Assembly: GCA_942493235.1 (NCBI GenBank)
Contig: OW818676.1
Coordinates: 682,001 to 746,000, forward strand
Length of the DNA stretch: 64,000 nt
Direction of reading: 5' to 3'
Source of the DNA: ENR-C587 sp942493235
GTDB taxonomy: Bacteria > Bacteroidota > Ignavibacteria > Kapaibacteriales > UBA2268
In this document: piece after piece, positions 1 to 8,515 of the stretch
How the letters are laid out: each line of letters starts with the position of its first letter
How positions within the stretch are numbered: position 1 is the stretch's first letter
Translations under genes and position numbers: made by a program
Notes under the pieces: model-generated
Database searches by the model: none
What the model was told of the DNA's origin: nothing
What the model saw: only the letters and a program-made list of their open reading frames with translations

Positions 1-116
1 AAAAAGCTGTGTGAAGTTCTTTGATTACTGTTAATAATTTTTCGCATTGATTATATGCCCACGCTGAAGTGGCTGTGTGAAAATCGTAAAATTAGAATTC
101 CTACGAGAGTTTGTAT

Positions 117-136
117 CCCCACGCTGAAGCGTGGGG
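117..136. repeat. CCCCACGCT hairpin, copy 1
   Basis: A perfect inverted repeat of nine base pairs around a two-base loop (GA). The same hairpin occurs as its reverse complement at 244-263. There is no T-run, so a terminator role is unlikely. It looks like the core palindrome of a small dispersed element. Confidence 0.8.
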
Positions 137-154
137 TTGATTAGAGAAGAAGAT

Positions 155-207
155 AAAAACTGCGGGAATTTGCAGTAGAATAATAGTATTTACACAGCCT
201 CTAAAGC
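155..207. repeat. 53-bp direct repeat, copy 1
   Basis: This is identical to 301-353. It starts AAAAACTGCGGGAATTTGCA and ends in ACACAGCCTCTAAAGC. The end is the reverse complement of the GAGGCTGTGT arm seen in other gaps of this window (6587, 53288, 58164). Confidence 0.9.
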
Positions 208-300
208 CTTGGGAATAGGAATCCATCAACGTATCATTATCAACCCCACGCTTCAGCGTGGGGGAATTGGGCAAAAGAATATTGAATAGATGTGGCGGTA

Positions 301-353
301 AAAAACTGCGGGAATTTGCAGTAGAATAATAGTATTTACACAGCCTCTAAAGC
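301..353. repeat. 53-bp direct repeat, copy 2
   Basis: Exact copy of 155-207. The perfect identity implies recent duplication or gene conversion. Between the copies lies the hairpin at 244-263, the reverse complement of the hairpin at 117-136. Confidence 0.9.
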
Positions 354-823
354 GTGGAGTTGAATATAGAGGACATTATAATTGCAGATATATGCAATAG
401 CTTAGAAATATTTACAGTTTCTCTTTAGCAATAGGAACGGCAAGAAGCGATACATTTTGTTTGAAATAATATATAAAAAGATATTCTGAGATACCTTTAC
501 AGTTATGCTTTAATTGTATAGGTAACGACATATAAGCGGTATTAATATTGAATAAATTTGAAGCAACTATGAAGGTAGCAAGATATTCAAAGTCCGGCAG
601 ATACGGAATATTTTAAAAGAGTGTTTGTTTAGAAAGACTTTGTCAATACGGGCGAAGCGAAGAATCGATTACATAACAATTAGATACAGAAGATTAGATC
701 TTTCGCTTCGCTCAACATGACTATATTAAGAACTAATTCGACAGCCTTTGTTTTTATACGATTTTAATGGCTATATCATAGAATTTAAATTACATTTTTA
801 AAAATTATTTAAAGAGAACCTTT

Positions 824-2314
824 ATGAATATATTATTAGTTTACCCGGAGGTTCCTGATACGTTCTGGAGTTTTAAGAATGCACTTAGATTTATTCGTAA
901 GAAAGCATCATCTCAGCCTCTCGGGCTATTAACAATAGCGGCTTTACTCCCTGAAAAATGGGAGAAGAAATTAATTGACTTAAATACTAAAAAATTAACT
1001 CAGACCGATATAGAGTGGGCGGATTACGTATTTATTAGTGCTATGAGCATTCAGAAAAAATCAGTATTGGAAATAATCAAACTATGTAAAGATTCGGGTA
1101 TTAAAATCGTAGCCGGTGGTCCGCTATTTACAGCAGAATACGAACAATTTGATACAGTTGACCATCTGGTATTAAACGAAGGTGAAATCACACTAAAACT
1201 ATTTTTAGAAGATTTAGCTCAAGGAATAGCTAAACGATTATATACTACAAAGGAATTTGCCGATATAAAAGAATCTCCAACTCCGATGTGGGAATTAGTG
1301 GATTTAAAAAGCTATGCTTCTATTAATATTCAATATTCCAGGGGTTGCCCTTTTAATTGTGATTTTTGTAATATAACAACATTTCTGGGGCATAAGTCTC
1401 GCACAAAAAGTGCTGTACAAGTAATTAAAGAGCTAGACTCGCTATACGAATTAGGATGGCGGAAAAATGTATTTTTTGTAGATGATAATTTTATTGGTAA
1501 TAAGCAAATACTAAAAAAAGAACTTCTGCCTGCACTAATACAATGGATTAAAGGAAAAAAAGGAATATCCTTCTATACCGAAGCCTCGATTAATTTGGCA
1601 GATGATAAGGAATTAATGATGATGATGGTTGATGCCGGATTTGATATGGTGTTTATCGGAATTGAAACACCGGACGAAATAAGCCTTGCCGAATGTAATA
1701 AAAAGCAAAACATGAACCGCGACTTAATCGGTAGCGTGCAGCAAATTCAAAGATCAGGGCTTCAAGTACAAGCCGGATTTATCATCGGCTTTGATAATGA
1801 CACACAATCAACATTCCAAAGATTAGTTGATTTTATTCAAAAAAGCGGAATAGTTACTTCTATGGTGGGCTTATTACAAGCCCCTGCTGACACTTTGCTC
1901 TACAAAAGGCTAAAAAAAGAAGGGCGTATAATTGACAATATGACCGGAGACAATGTTGACGGAACTACAAATATAATTCCGCTAATGAATATAGAAACTT
2001 TATTAACAGGTTACAAACAAGTATTAAGCCAGCTATACTCTTCGAAGCTTTATAACAAAAGAATAAAAACTTTTTTTAAAGAATATAAATCTCCACCAAG
2101 CAAAACAAAACCGGGATTTAAGAATATATATAAAGACATACTTGCTTTTATACGCTCAATATACATATTAGGAATAATTGATAAAGAAAGAGTTCATTAC
2201 TGGAAATTATTTATATGGACATTAGTACGAAAGCCGAGTATGATGAGCAAGTCTATCACATTTGCTATTTATGGCTATCATTTTAGAATAGTATGTGAAA
2301 AATATATACAATAA
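824..2314 (+). CDS. B12-binding radical SAM protein (DUF4070-like)
   Basis: The N-terminal ~140 residues form a Rossmann-like cobalamin-binding region (MNILLVYPEV, then IVAGGPLF near 95-102). A radical-SAM barrel follows, with the 4Fe-4S triad CPFNCDFC (C175, C179, C182). The C-terminal ~130 residues fit the DUF4070 extension found in many radical-SAM/B12 enzymes. Such enzymes cleave S-adenosylmethionine to start radical chemistry, often methylation of unactivated carbons; the substrate cannot be read from sequence. It has no signal peptide, so it is cytoplasmic. The next gene, a glycosyltransferase, starts 14 bp after its stop, so the two are probably one operon and the substrate may be a glycan or lipid precursor. 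That link is inference. Family assignment is secure, function is open. Confidence 0.9.
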   Translation: MNILLVYPEVPDTFWSFKNALRFIRKKASSQPLGLLTIAALLPEKWEKKLIDLNTKKLTQTDIEWADYVFISAMSIQKKSVLEIIKLCKDSGIKIVAGGPLFTAEYEQFDTVDHLVLNEGEITLKLFLEDLAQGIAKRLYTTKEFADIKESPTPMWELVDLKSYASINIQYSRGCPFNCDFCNITTFLGHKSRTKSAVQVIKELDSLYELGWRKNVFFVDDNFIGNKQILKKELLPALIQWIKGKKGISFYTEASINLADDKELMMMMVDAGFDMVFIGIETPDEISLAECNKKQNMNRDLIGSVQQIQRSGLQVQAGFIIGFDNDTQSTFQRLVDFIQKSGIVTSMVGLLQAPADTLLYKRLKKEGRIIDNMTGDNVDGTTNIIPLMNIETLLTGYKQVLSQLYSSKLYNKRIKTFFKEYKSPPSKTKPGFKNIYKDILAFIRSIYILGIIDKERVHYWKLFIWTLVRKPSMMSKSITFAIYGYHFRIVCEKYIQ

Positions 2315-2328
2315 GAAAGTTAAAATAA

Positions 2329-4629
2329 ATGGAAAACATAGAAGTTAAAAATCGAATAATAAATTCAAATATAAACCGAATAGCATTCATTGGTAATTAT
2401 TTGCCGCGACAGTGTGGTATCGCAACATTTACAACAGACCTAAGCGAAGCAATAGCTACGGAATTTCCTGAAATATCATGTATTGCGATGCCTGTAAACG
2501 ACACACCGGAAGGCTATGACTACCCATCGAGAGTCAGATTTGAATTGACTGAAAAGGATATCGAGTCTTATCGCCGAGCATCTGATTTTCTAAATATCAA
2601 TAATGTTGATATAGTCTGTCTTCAATTTGAATATGGGATATTCGGAGGCAGAACCGGTAGCCATATTATTGCTTTACTGCGTGAATTGAGAATGCCGATA
2701 ATTACAACATTGCATACAATTTTAGAAGACCCAAGCCCGGAGCAAAGATTTGTACTTGGCAAGGTAGCGGAACTATCTGATAGATTAGTAGTAATGAGCG
2801 AAATAGGAGCTAAGTTTTTACGTGAAATATATGATATTCCGGCAGAAAAAATCGATATGATTCATCATGGTATTCCTGATGTCCCATTTGTTGACCCAAG
2901 CTTTCATAAAGATTTATTCGGTGTAGAAGGTAAAACCGTAATTTTAAGCTTTGGACTTCTGTCGCCGAGTAAAGGATTTGAGAATGTAATATTGGCAATG
3001 CCACAGATTTTAGAGCATTATCCTAATGTAGTATATATTATTTTAGGAGAAACGCATCCTCATGTAAAAAAAGAAGCCGGCGAAGCTTACCGCTTGTCTT
3101 TGCAATGGTTAGCACAAGAAAATAAGGTAGAGAGCCAAGTTATTTTTTATAACAGGTTTGTAAATAAAGAAGAATTAAACGAATTCATCGGTGCTGCGGA
3201 CATATATATAACTCCATATTTGAATGAGGCTCAAATAACCTCCGGCACATTAGCTTACACTTTAGGAGCCGGTAAAGCAGTAATTTCGACTCCCTATTGG
3301 TATGCAGAAGAAATGTTAGCCGATGAACGCGGACTATTTGTCCCATTTCATAACCCAATAGCAATTGCCGAACAAGTGATTAGATTATTAGACGACGAGC
3401 AAGAGCGTCATGCAATGCGTAAAAGGGCTTATATTTTCGGCAGAGAAATGATTTGGACAAAAGCGGCTCAGCACTATATGCAGAGCTTTATAAAAGCTAA
3501 AATCGAAAGAATGTACTCTACAAAGCATCCTGTGCTGATTGTAAAACCTTTGAAAGAAAGCCGTGATGAGTTACCAGTTCTAAAGTTAGACCACTTATTA
3601 AGAATGACTGACGACACAGGTATGCTTCAGCATGCAATTTTCACAGTACCAAATTATGAAGAAGGATATTCAATCGACGACAATGCAAGAGCTTTGATAG
3701 TAAGTGTATTGATGGAAGCAACCATTAATGGAGAATCAGTAAAATTAGCTACACGCTATCTGGGTTTTATTCTATATGCTTATAATGCTGAAAACGGAAA
3801 ATTTAGGAATTTTTTAAATTATCAGCGTCAATGGATAGAAACTGAGGGCTCTGACGACAGTAATGGTAGAACTATATGGGCTCTGGGCACCGTACTTGGC
3901 AAATCAAAAACTACAACTCTGATAAATGTCGCCGGAAGATTGTTTGAACAGGCATTGCCTGCTATCTCAAATATGACAAGTCCCAGGGCTTGGTCTTTTG
4001 CTCTGATGGGTATATTTGAATATTCTCAACGTTTTGACGGTGATAGCAAAGTCAGCCATACGCGATTAAATTTGTCAGAAAAACTACTTACTCTATATAA
4101 AAATAGTCGCACAGACGACTGGAGATGGTTCGAAAACTCATTGAGCTATTGCAACGCAATATTAGCTCACGCATTGCTAATTAGTGGGGATTCTATATCA
4201 AATTCGGAAATGTTAGAAGCCGGTCTTGAATCACTGTCATGGTTAGCAGACTTACAAAGAGCAGATTCGGACGGTGGACATTTTGTCCCAATTGGTTCTA
4301 ACGGTTTCTACACAAAAGGACAAGAGCGAGCCAGATTTGACCAACAACCGGTCGAATCGGAAGCTATGGTATCTGCCTGTCTTGAAGCATATCGAATAAC
4401 GGGAGATAAAAAGTGGAGAAAAGAAGCACAAAGAGCCTTTGAATGGTTTCTTGGTCGCAATGATTTAAATCTGTCTTTATATGACCAAATATCGGGAGGA
4501 TGCCGAGATGGTTTACATTCCGACAGATTAAATGAAAATCAAGGTGCCGAATCAACACTCGCTTTTCTTCAATCATTATTAGAGCTTAGATTATCAGAAA
4601 ATTCAGTTATTACAATGGAGACAAAATGA
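2329..4629 (+). CDS. Glycosyltransferase family 4 fused to a helical-barrel domain
   Basis: Residues ~15-375 are a GT-B fold of the GT4 family: glycine-rich start (FIGNYLPRQCGIATF), acceptor-side region, then FGLLSPSKGFENV and the donor-site stretch TPYLNEAQITSGT (295-307). Residues ~410-755 are a second domain rich in amphipathic helices, with DDNARAL (450-456) and a late NENQGAEST motif; it resembles an (alpha/alpha)6 glycosidase-type barrel. There is no signal peptide. A close paralogue of the same architecture lies at 11492-13735. The stop overlaps the start of the next gene (GH130) by four bases (ATGA), implying translational coupling. Transfer of a sugar, perhaps mannose, is likely from context; the activity of the barrel is unknown. 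Confidence 0.88.
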   Translation: MENIEVKNRIINSNINRIAFIGNYLPRQCGIATFTTDLSEAIATEFPEISCIAMPVNDTPEGYDYPSRVRFELTEKDIESYRRASDFLNINNVDIVCLQFEYGIFGGRTGSHIIALLRELRMPIITTLHTILEDPSPEQRFVLGKVAELSDRLVVMSEIGAKFLREIYDIPAEKIDMIHHGIPDVPFVDPSFHKDLFGVEGKTVILSFGLLSPSKGFENVILAMPQILEHYPNVVYIILGETHPHVKKEAGEAYRLSLQWLAQENKVESQVIFYNRFVNKEELNEFIGAADIYITPYLNEAQITSGTLAYTLGAGKAVISTPYWYAEEMLADERGLFVPFHNPIAIAEQVIRLLDDEQERHAMRKRAYIFGREMIWTKAAQHYMQSFIKAKIERMYSTKHPVLIVKPLKESRDELPVLKLDHLLRMTDDTGMLQHAIFTVPNYEEGYSIDDNARALIVSVLMEATINGESVKLATRYLGFILYAYNAENGKFRNFLNYQRQWIETEGSDDSNGRTIWALGTVLGKSKTTTLINVAGRLFEQALPAISNMTSPRAWSFALMGIFEYSQRFDGDSKVSHTRLNLSEKLLTLYKNSRTDDWRWFENSLSYCNAILAHALLISGDSISNSEMLEAGLESLSWLADLQRADSDGGHFVPIGSNGFYTKGQERARFDQQPVESEAMVSACLEAYRITGDKKWRKEAQRAFEWFLGRNDLNLSLYDQISGGCRDGLHSDRLNENQGAESTLAFLQSLLELRLSENSVITMETK

Positions 4630-5585
4630 TACTAAATAACAAATTCCCGGAACTATTTAAGCGAAGCAAATTAAATCCGATACTTACTGCAGATAATTGG
4701 ACATATCCGATTAATAGCGTTTTTAATCCGGGGGCTACACTTCTCAAAGATGGAACTACTTTATTATTATGTAGAGTAGAAGATAGAAACGGACAGTCGC
4801 ACTTCTGTGCCGCCCGTTCAGCTAATGGAGTTGATAACTGGATAATAGACCCAAAACCAACTTTAATGCCTGACCCGGAAAACTATCCCGAAGAAGTATG
4901 GGGAATCGAAGACCCACGAATTACATATATCCCTGAATTAAAAAAATATGCAGTCGTTTATACTGCCTATACCCGCGACGGGCCCGGAGTGTCTTTAGCA
5001 TTTACGGAAGATTTTCATAGTTTTACCAGATATGGAATTATAATGTCGCCTGAAGATAAAGATGCTACACTACTTCCACATCGAATCGGTGATTATTGGG
5101 CTTTAATTCATAGACCGGTAAGCTCACCGAGAGCTCATATTTGGATATCTTACTCCCCTGATTTACACCACTGGGGAAGTCATAAATTGATTATGGAATC
5201 TCGACGTGGCGGATGGTGGGATGCAAATAAAATCGGAATATCGCCACCGCTAATAGAGACAGAAGAGGGCTGGCTGATGATTTATCACGGCGTTAAGCAA
5301 AATGGTGCCGGATGTATTTACAGGCTTGGTCTGGCATTGTTTGACCTTCATAAACCCGAACTTTGCCTTAATCGTAGCAACGAATGGATATTTGGTCCAA
5401 GAGAACCTTATGAAGAAAACGGAGATGTGGACAAAGTAATATTTCCGGGTGGATATACTATCGGTAAAGACGGAGATACTATTAATTTATATTACGGAGC
5501 AGCAGATACATGCATTGCTCTTGCTACCGGAAGTATTCGTAAACTATTGGCTTTTCTAAAAAATCAAAATACTTACGCTAAATAA
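4626..5585 (+). CDS. GH130 family mannoside phosphorylase-like protein
   Basis: A five-bladed propeller of the GH130 family, whose characterised members phosphorolyse beta-mannosides to mannose 1-phosphate. Visible landmarks are NPGA (34-37), CRVEDR (49-54) and GIEDPR (93-98). D96 aligns with the catalytic Asp of the family. HRP, ISYSPDLHHWG and IYHGV follow in family order. At 319 residues it is a typical short GH130. It has no signal peptide, so it is cytoplasmic. It overlaps the upstream GT/barrel gene by 4 bp and is the closest relative in the window of the protein at 10358-11284. Whether it is a phosphorylase or hydrolase, and its linkage specificity, cannot be read from sequence. Confidence 0.92.
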   Translation: MILNNKFPELFKRSKLNPILTADNWTYPINSVFNPGATLLKDGTTLLLCRVEDRNGQSHFCAARSANGVDNWIIDPKPTLMPDPENYPEEVWGIEDPRITYIPELKKYAVVYTAYTRDGPGVSLAFTEDFHSFTRYGIIMSPEDKDATLLPHRIGDYWALIHRPVSSPRAHIWISYSPDLHHWGSHKLIMESRRGGWWDANKIGISPPLIETEEGWLMIYHGVKQNGAGCIYRLGLALFDLHKPELCLNRSNEWIFGPREPYEENGDVDKVIFPGGYTIGKDGDTINLYYGAADTCIALATGSIRKLLAFLKNQNTYAK

Positions 5586-5645
5586 ATTTATTATTTTCTA
5601 AACAAACGCTATATTTATAAAACAATTGCATTATTCTAAGGTGAT

Positions 5646-5864
5646 ATTATCAAAAAGCTAAATGAATTTCAAGAGCTATACTGCAAAATTAAAAATAAGA
5701 TTAAAGCTAATTTTGCTAAACTCAAAGATATTGATTTGCAACTATTAAGGCACATTCAGAACGACATATTATGCACAACACAACTGTGTTTAATAAAAGA
5801 AAAAAAAGGCGATGAGAAAAATTCTCAGGTTATTATCAATCGACAATTTAATAAAATATTTTAA
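5646..5864 (+). CDS. Possible small protein without an ATG start
   Basis: The frame is open from a stop at 5637-5639 to TAA at 5862-5864 and gives about 72 codons, rich in Lys, Leu, Ile and Asn, with KLNEFQELYCKIKNKIKANF near the start and a helix-like pattern. No ATG, GTG or TTG fits; ATT (5646) or ATC (5649) lies just after AAGGTG (5638-5643), which could act as a ribosome site. It could be a gene with a rare start codon, a decayed gene, or a chance open frame in AT-rich DNA. I do not recognise the protein. Confidence 0.25.
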   Translation: MIKKLNEFQELYCKIKNKIKANFAKLKDIDLQLLRHIQNDILCTTQLCLIKEKKGDEKNSQVIINRQFNKIF

Positions 5865-5884
5865 ACAATTTGGAAACTTCTATT

Positions 5885-6535
5885 ATGAAAAAATCTATGA
5901 TTCTAATTTTTGCAGTTATATTATTGATTGCAAATAACATCTACGCTCAAGACAGCGACAACGACGACCGTAAAAAACTTAAAATCGGTGCTAAAGTAGG
6001 GTTTAATTACTCTAATGTCTATGACACAGAAGGCGAAGAATTTGATGCCGATGCTAAAATTGGTTTGGTTATCGGAGGATTTGTTTCTATCCCAATCGGT
6101 GAATATATAGGCATTCAGCCGGAATTGCTATTTACTCAAAAGGGGTTTAGCTCTACCGGTAAAGTTCTTGGCTTTAACTATGATTTAACTCGTACTACGT
6201 ACCATTTAGATATACCGATTCTATTTGCACTCAAACCAAGCCCATATATTACAATTCTTGCCGGACCTCAATATTCTTATTTAATCAAACAAAATGACAA
6301 TTTTGACAATCCGATTTCTAACTTTGATATAGAAAAAGAATTTGACAATGATAATATTAGAGAAAATACATTATGCTTTTTGGGTGGATTTGACCTAAAT
6401 TTGAATAATTTTGTAATCGGAGCAAGAGTAGGCTGGGACTTGTTTAATAATAACGGTGATGGTACTACTACCACTCCTCGCTATAAAAACACTTGGGTAC
6501 AGCTTACATTTGGTATCAATCTGATTCAGCTATAA
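5885..6535 (+). CDS. Outer-membrane beta-barrel protein (PorT/OMP_b-brl_2 type)
   Basis: It starts with a clear signal peptide (MKKSMILIFAVILLIANNIYAQ). I chose the ATG at 5885 because the five codons upstream of it would only extend the signal ahead of its lysines. The mature ~195 residues show alternating short beta strands with glycine and aromatic ends (IGAKVGFNYSNV, IGIQPELLFTQKGF, YITILAGPQYSYLI, FVIGARVGWDLF), ending in a hydrophobic strand (WVQLTFGINLIQL). This pattern is typical of the eight-stranded PorT-like barrels common in Bacteroidota. The role is unknown. It sits between two GH130 regions but faces the next gene, so functional linkage is uncertain. Confidence 0.85.
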   Translation: MKKSMILIFAVILLIANNIYAQDSDNDDRKKLKIGAKVGFNYSNVYDTEGEEFDADAKIGLVIGGFVSIPIGEYIGIQPELLFTQKGFSSTGKVLGFNYDLTRTTYHLDIPILFALKPSPYITILAGPQYSYLIKQNDNFDNPISNFDIEKEFDNDNIRENTLCFLGGFDLNLNNFVIGARVGWDLFNNNGDGTTTTPRYKNTWVQLTFGINLIQL

Positions 6536-6645
6536 TTTAGTAGATAAAATCACTCAAATTATGACTCGTATATAACCACGGCAAAAGAGGCTGTGTAAAA
6601 ACTCGAATCGATTAATTTATTGAATCAATTAATTAATTGGCAATG

Positions 6646-6671
6646 CAAGCTGACGGTTAACCGTCAGCTTG
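6646..6671. repeat. 26-bp perfect palindrome
   Basis: It reads CAAGCTGACGG-TTAA-CCGTCAGCTTG and is fully self-complementary with no loop. It lies in the convergent gap between two genes and inside the arms at 6587 and 6837. Confidence 0.85.
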
Positions 6672-6755
6672 ATAGGGATTTATTTGATTTATAATCTTAC
6701 ATTAATTGCATTTTTCCCGTTTTTACAAATAGTCGCAATTCTTATTCCCTTACAT

Positions 6756-6791
6756 ACATCCATACTCATGCAAAAGCGTGGGTATGGATGT
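6756..6791. repeat. Hairpin ACATCCATAC/GTATGGATGT
   Basis: Ten perfect base pairs, then a partly paired inner part (TCATGC/GCGTGG) around AAAA. It could serve as a terminator for the GH130 gene arriving from the right or as the inner palindrome of a small element. Confidence 0.6.
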
Positions 6792-6923
6792 GTAGGGAGA
6801 TAAAAAATTGCAGATTTTTGAAGTAGCTTTTTTTTTCAGCCTCTAAAGCCGTTGGTTAATATTAATAATACAAGACAGTTATAAAAGCATATAAGTAGCA
6901 TGTATTACTAATAATTGCAATTA

Positions 6924-8390
6924 TCAGCATGGTTTCATACAAGCAATCAAATCTTTGATTCCAACCTTAGCTATACCGGAAGTAATATCGGACATAGCAT
7001 AGGGAATAATTAACATATCGTTGTGAATCAGAGAACCGCAAGAATATACTACATTTGGTACATACCCTTCTCTTTCATCAGCGTTAGGTGAAATAAGCGG
7101 TTCTTCGAGTTTAGCAATAATTTTTGACGGGTTTTCGAGGTCAAGCAAAATAGCACCTATGCAGTACTGCCTCATTGCACCAACGCCATGAGTAAGCACT
7201 ATCCAGCCTTCGCTTGTCTCAAGCGGCGAACCGCAATTACCAATTTGAAGCAGTTCCCATGGTAAAATCGGCTCTTGAATTATTTGAGCTTTCTCCCAAA
7301 AATGAAGATGTTCGGAAAACATAATATAATTATTTTCGCCATCTAAGCGGGAAAGCATAGCATATTTACCATTGATTTTACGGGGGAAAAGAGCCATCCC
7401 CTTATTTTGAACAGCTTTGCCGTTTAAAGTCATAATGTCGAAATTTCTAAAATCAGGTGTTACTAACAAATGAGGAAGTATTGAAACACCGTTATAAGCG
7501 GTATATGTTGCATAATAGGTCGCTTCACCGTTATCATCTAAAAATCTGACAAAACGTGCATCTTCAATTCCTCTGCTTTCATTTTTAGAAACAGGAAATA
7601 TGACACGTTCGGAGATTTCATTTTTTGATTCAAATTTAATAAAATAATTTGAATCGGCAAGCCAATAAATGTTTCTAATTGTTTCTTCGTTAAAGGCAGT
7701 ATGAGGGTTCAAGTAAAGCACTGAAATGCTTACCTTTAATTCTTCGAAAGTGAATAACTCGGGCAATTGCTCAAAAACTTTTTCACTAGTCTCATCCCAA
7801 GCATTGATATCTATCAGTTTGAGCTTAAATAGATGAAGGTCGTAAAACTGGTCATGGCGAATTTTAGGAGTTTCGACGTATTTACTGATTGGTTCAAATA
7901 ACAATGAACCATTTTTTTTAATTATACCGGTACGAAACACAATTGAAGAGATATGACCTTCTCCGGTAGCCCTAAGGCTCATAATAAAACGAAGACTACC
8001 GGCGGCAACGTTAGTTTGGTCAGGATGTCGGACAATAGAAGGATTGAAAAGAGCCGCTGATTCAATCGAATATTCCATAGTGAAATATGCTCCTATCAGC
8101 AGTTTTCTTGTATCACTAATATTTTCTTTTGTGATTAAATATTCGGAGATTTTGTTGAAATTACTAATAAATACATCTTCAATATTTTTGTGTCTATTTG
8201 AAAAGTCTAAATATATTTTCTCCAAAATTCTTTCAGATTGCACTTCGCTCAAATCCATAATTCTATTGAGTATGTTCGGAATGCGTGAAATATCCGGAAT
8301 ATGTGCTCGGGTAATTACTCGCGAAGTATCGCGTATAATTTTTGTTTTTTCTCTTTTTACTAAAGGGCTTTTTATCGATTTATCGTACAT
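6924..8390 (-). CDS. Long GH130-like glycosidase/phosphorylase
   Basis: At 488 residues this is much longer than the two short GH130 proteins in the window. Residues ~1-100 are a helical extension with no equivalent in them. The propeller begins around ALFNPSIV (113-120), and FRTG plus a ~100-residue stretch precede the catalytic segment. That segment reads GIEDAR (274-279) in place of GIEDPR, with D277 as the likely catalytic Asp. LSRLDGENN, THGVGAMRQYCIG and a final YAMSD follow in GH130 order. There is no signal peptide. Long GH130 forms of this sort occur next to glycosyltransferases in other bacteria, but their activity is less well defined. It may act on the same glycan as its neighbours. 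Confidence 0.85.
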   Translation of the reverse strand: MYDKSIKSPLVKREKTKIIRDTSRVITRAHIPDISRIPNILNRIMDLSEVQSERILEKIYLDFSNRHKNIEDVFISNFNKISEYLITKENISDTRKLLIGAYFTMEYSIESAALFNPSIVRHPDQTNVAAGSLRFIMSLRATGEGHISSIVFRTGIIKKNGSLLFEPISKYVETPKIRHDQFYDLHLFKLKLIDINAWDETSEKVFEQLPELFTFEELKVSISVLYLNPHTAFNEETIRNIYWLADSNYFIKFESKNEISERVIFPVSKNESRGIEDARFVRFLDDNGEATYYATYTAYNGVSILPHLLVTPDFRNFDIMTLNGKAVQNKGMALFPRKINGKYAMLSRLDGENNYIMFSEHLHFWEKAQIIQEPILPWELLQIGNCGSPLETSEGWIVLTHGVGAMRQYCIGAILLDLENPSKIIAKLEEPLISPNADEREGYVPNVVYSCGSLIHNDMLIIPYAMSDITSGIAKVGIKDLIACMKPC

Positions 8391-8515
8391 GTAATATTCC
8401 GTATTGTTGATATTTTAAGAATGAAATTAAAACATCGGTTTATGAAAAGTCTTTGAATTCCTGCTTCGTATTTTTATATAGAGTGCTGACTATATAAATA
8501 TTGCTTATTCAAATC

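Larger units (their letters stand above)
1..823. other. Repeat-rich intergenic region
   Basis: I see no gene here. It holds two exact 53-bp copies of one sequence (155-207 and 301-353), two perfect hairpins built on CCCCACGCTGAAGCGTGGGG (117-136, and its reverse complement at 244-263), and a variant of the GGCTGTGTGAAAA arm near 67-85. The last 150 bases are very AT-rich and probably carry the promoter of the radical-SAM gene at 824, but I cannot fix a promoter sequence. Confidence 0.7.
6536..6923. other. Convergent gap with palindromes and element arms
   Basis: No gene is seen. It separates the barrel gene (+) from a GH130 gene (-). A left arm (GAGGCTGTGTAAAAACT, 6587-6603) and a right arm (CAGCCTCTAAAGCC, 6837-6850) are inverted relative to each other. 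They enclose a 26-bp perfect palindrome (6646-6671) and an imperfect hairpin (6756-6791). The layout matches the composite elements at 53288 and 58164. The palindromes may also end transcription from both sides, although no T-run directly follows the first. Confidence 0.6.
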
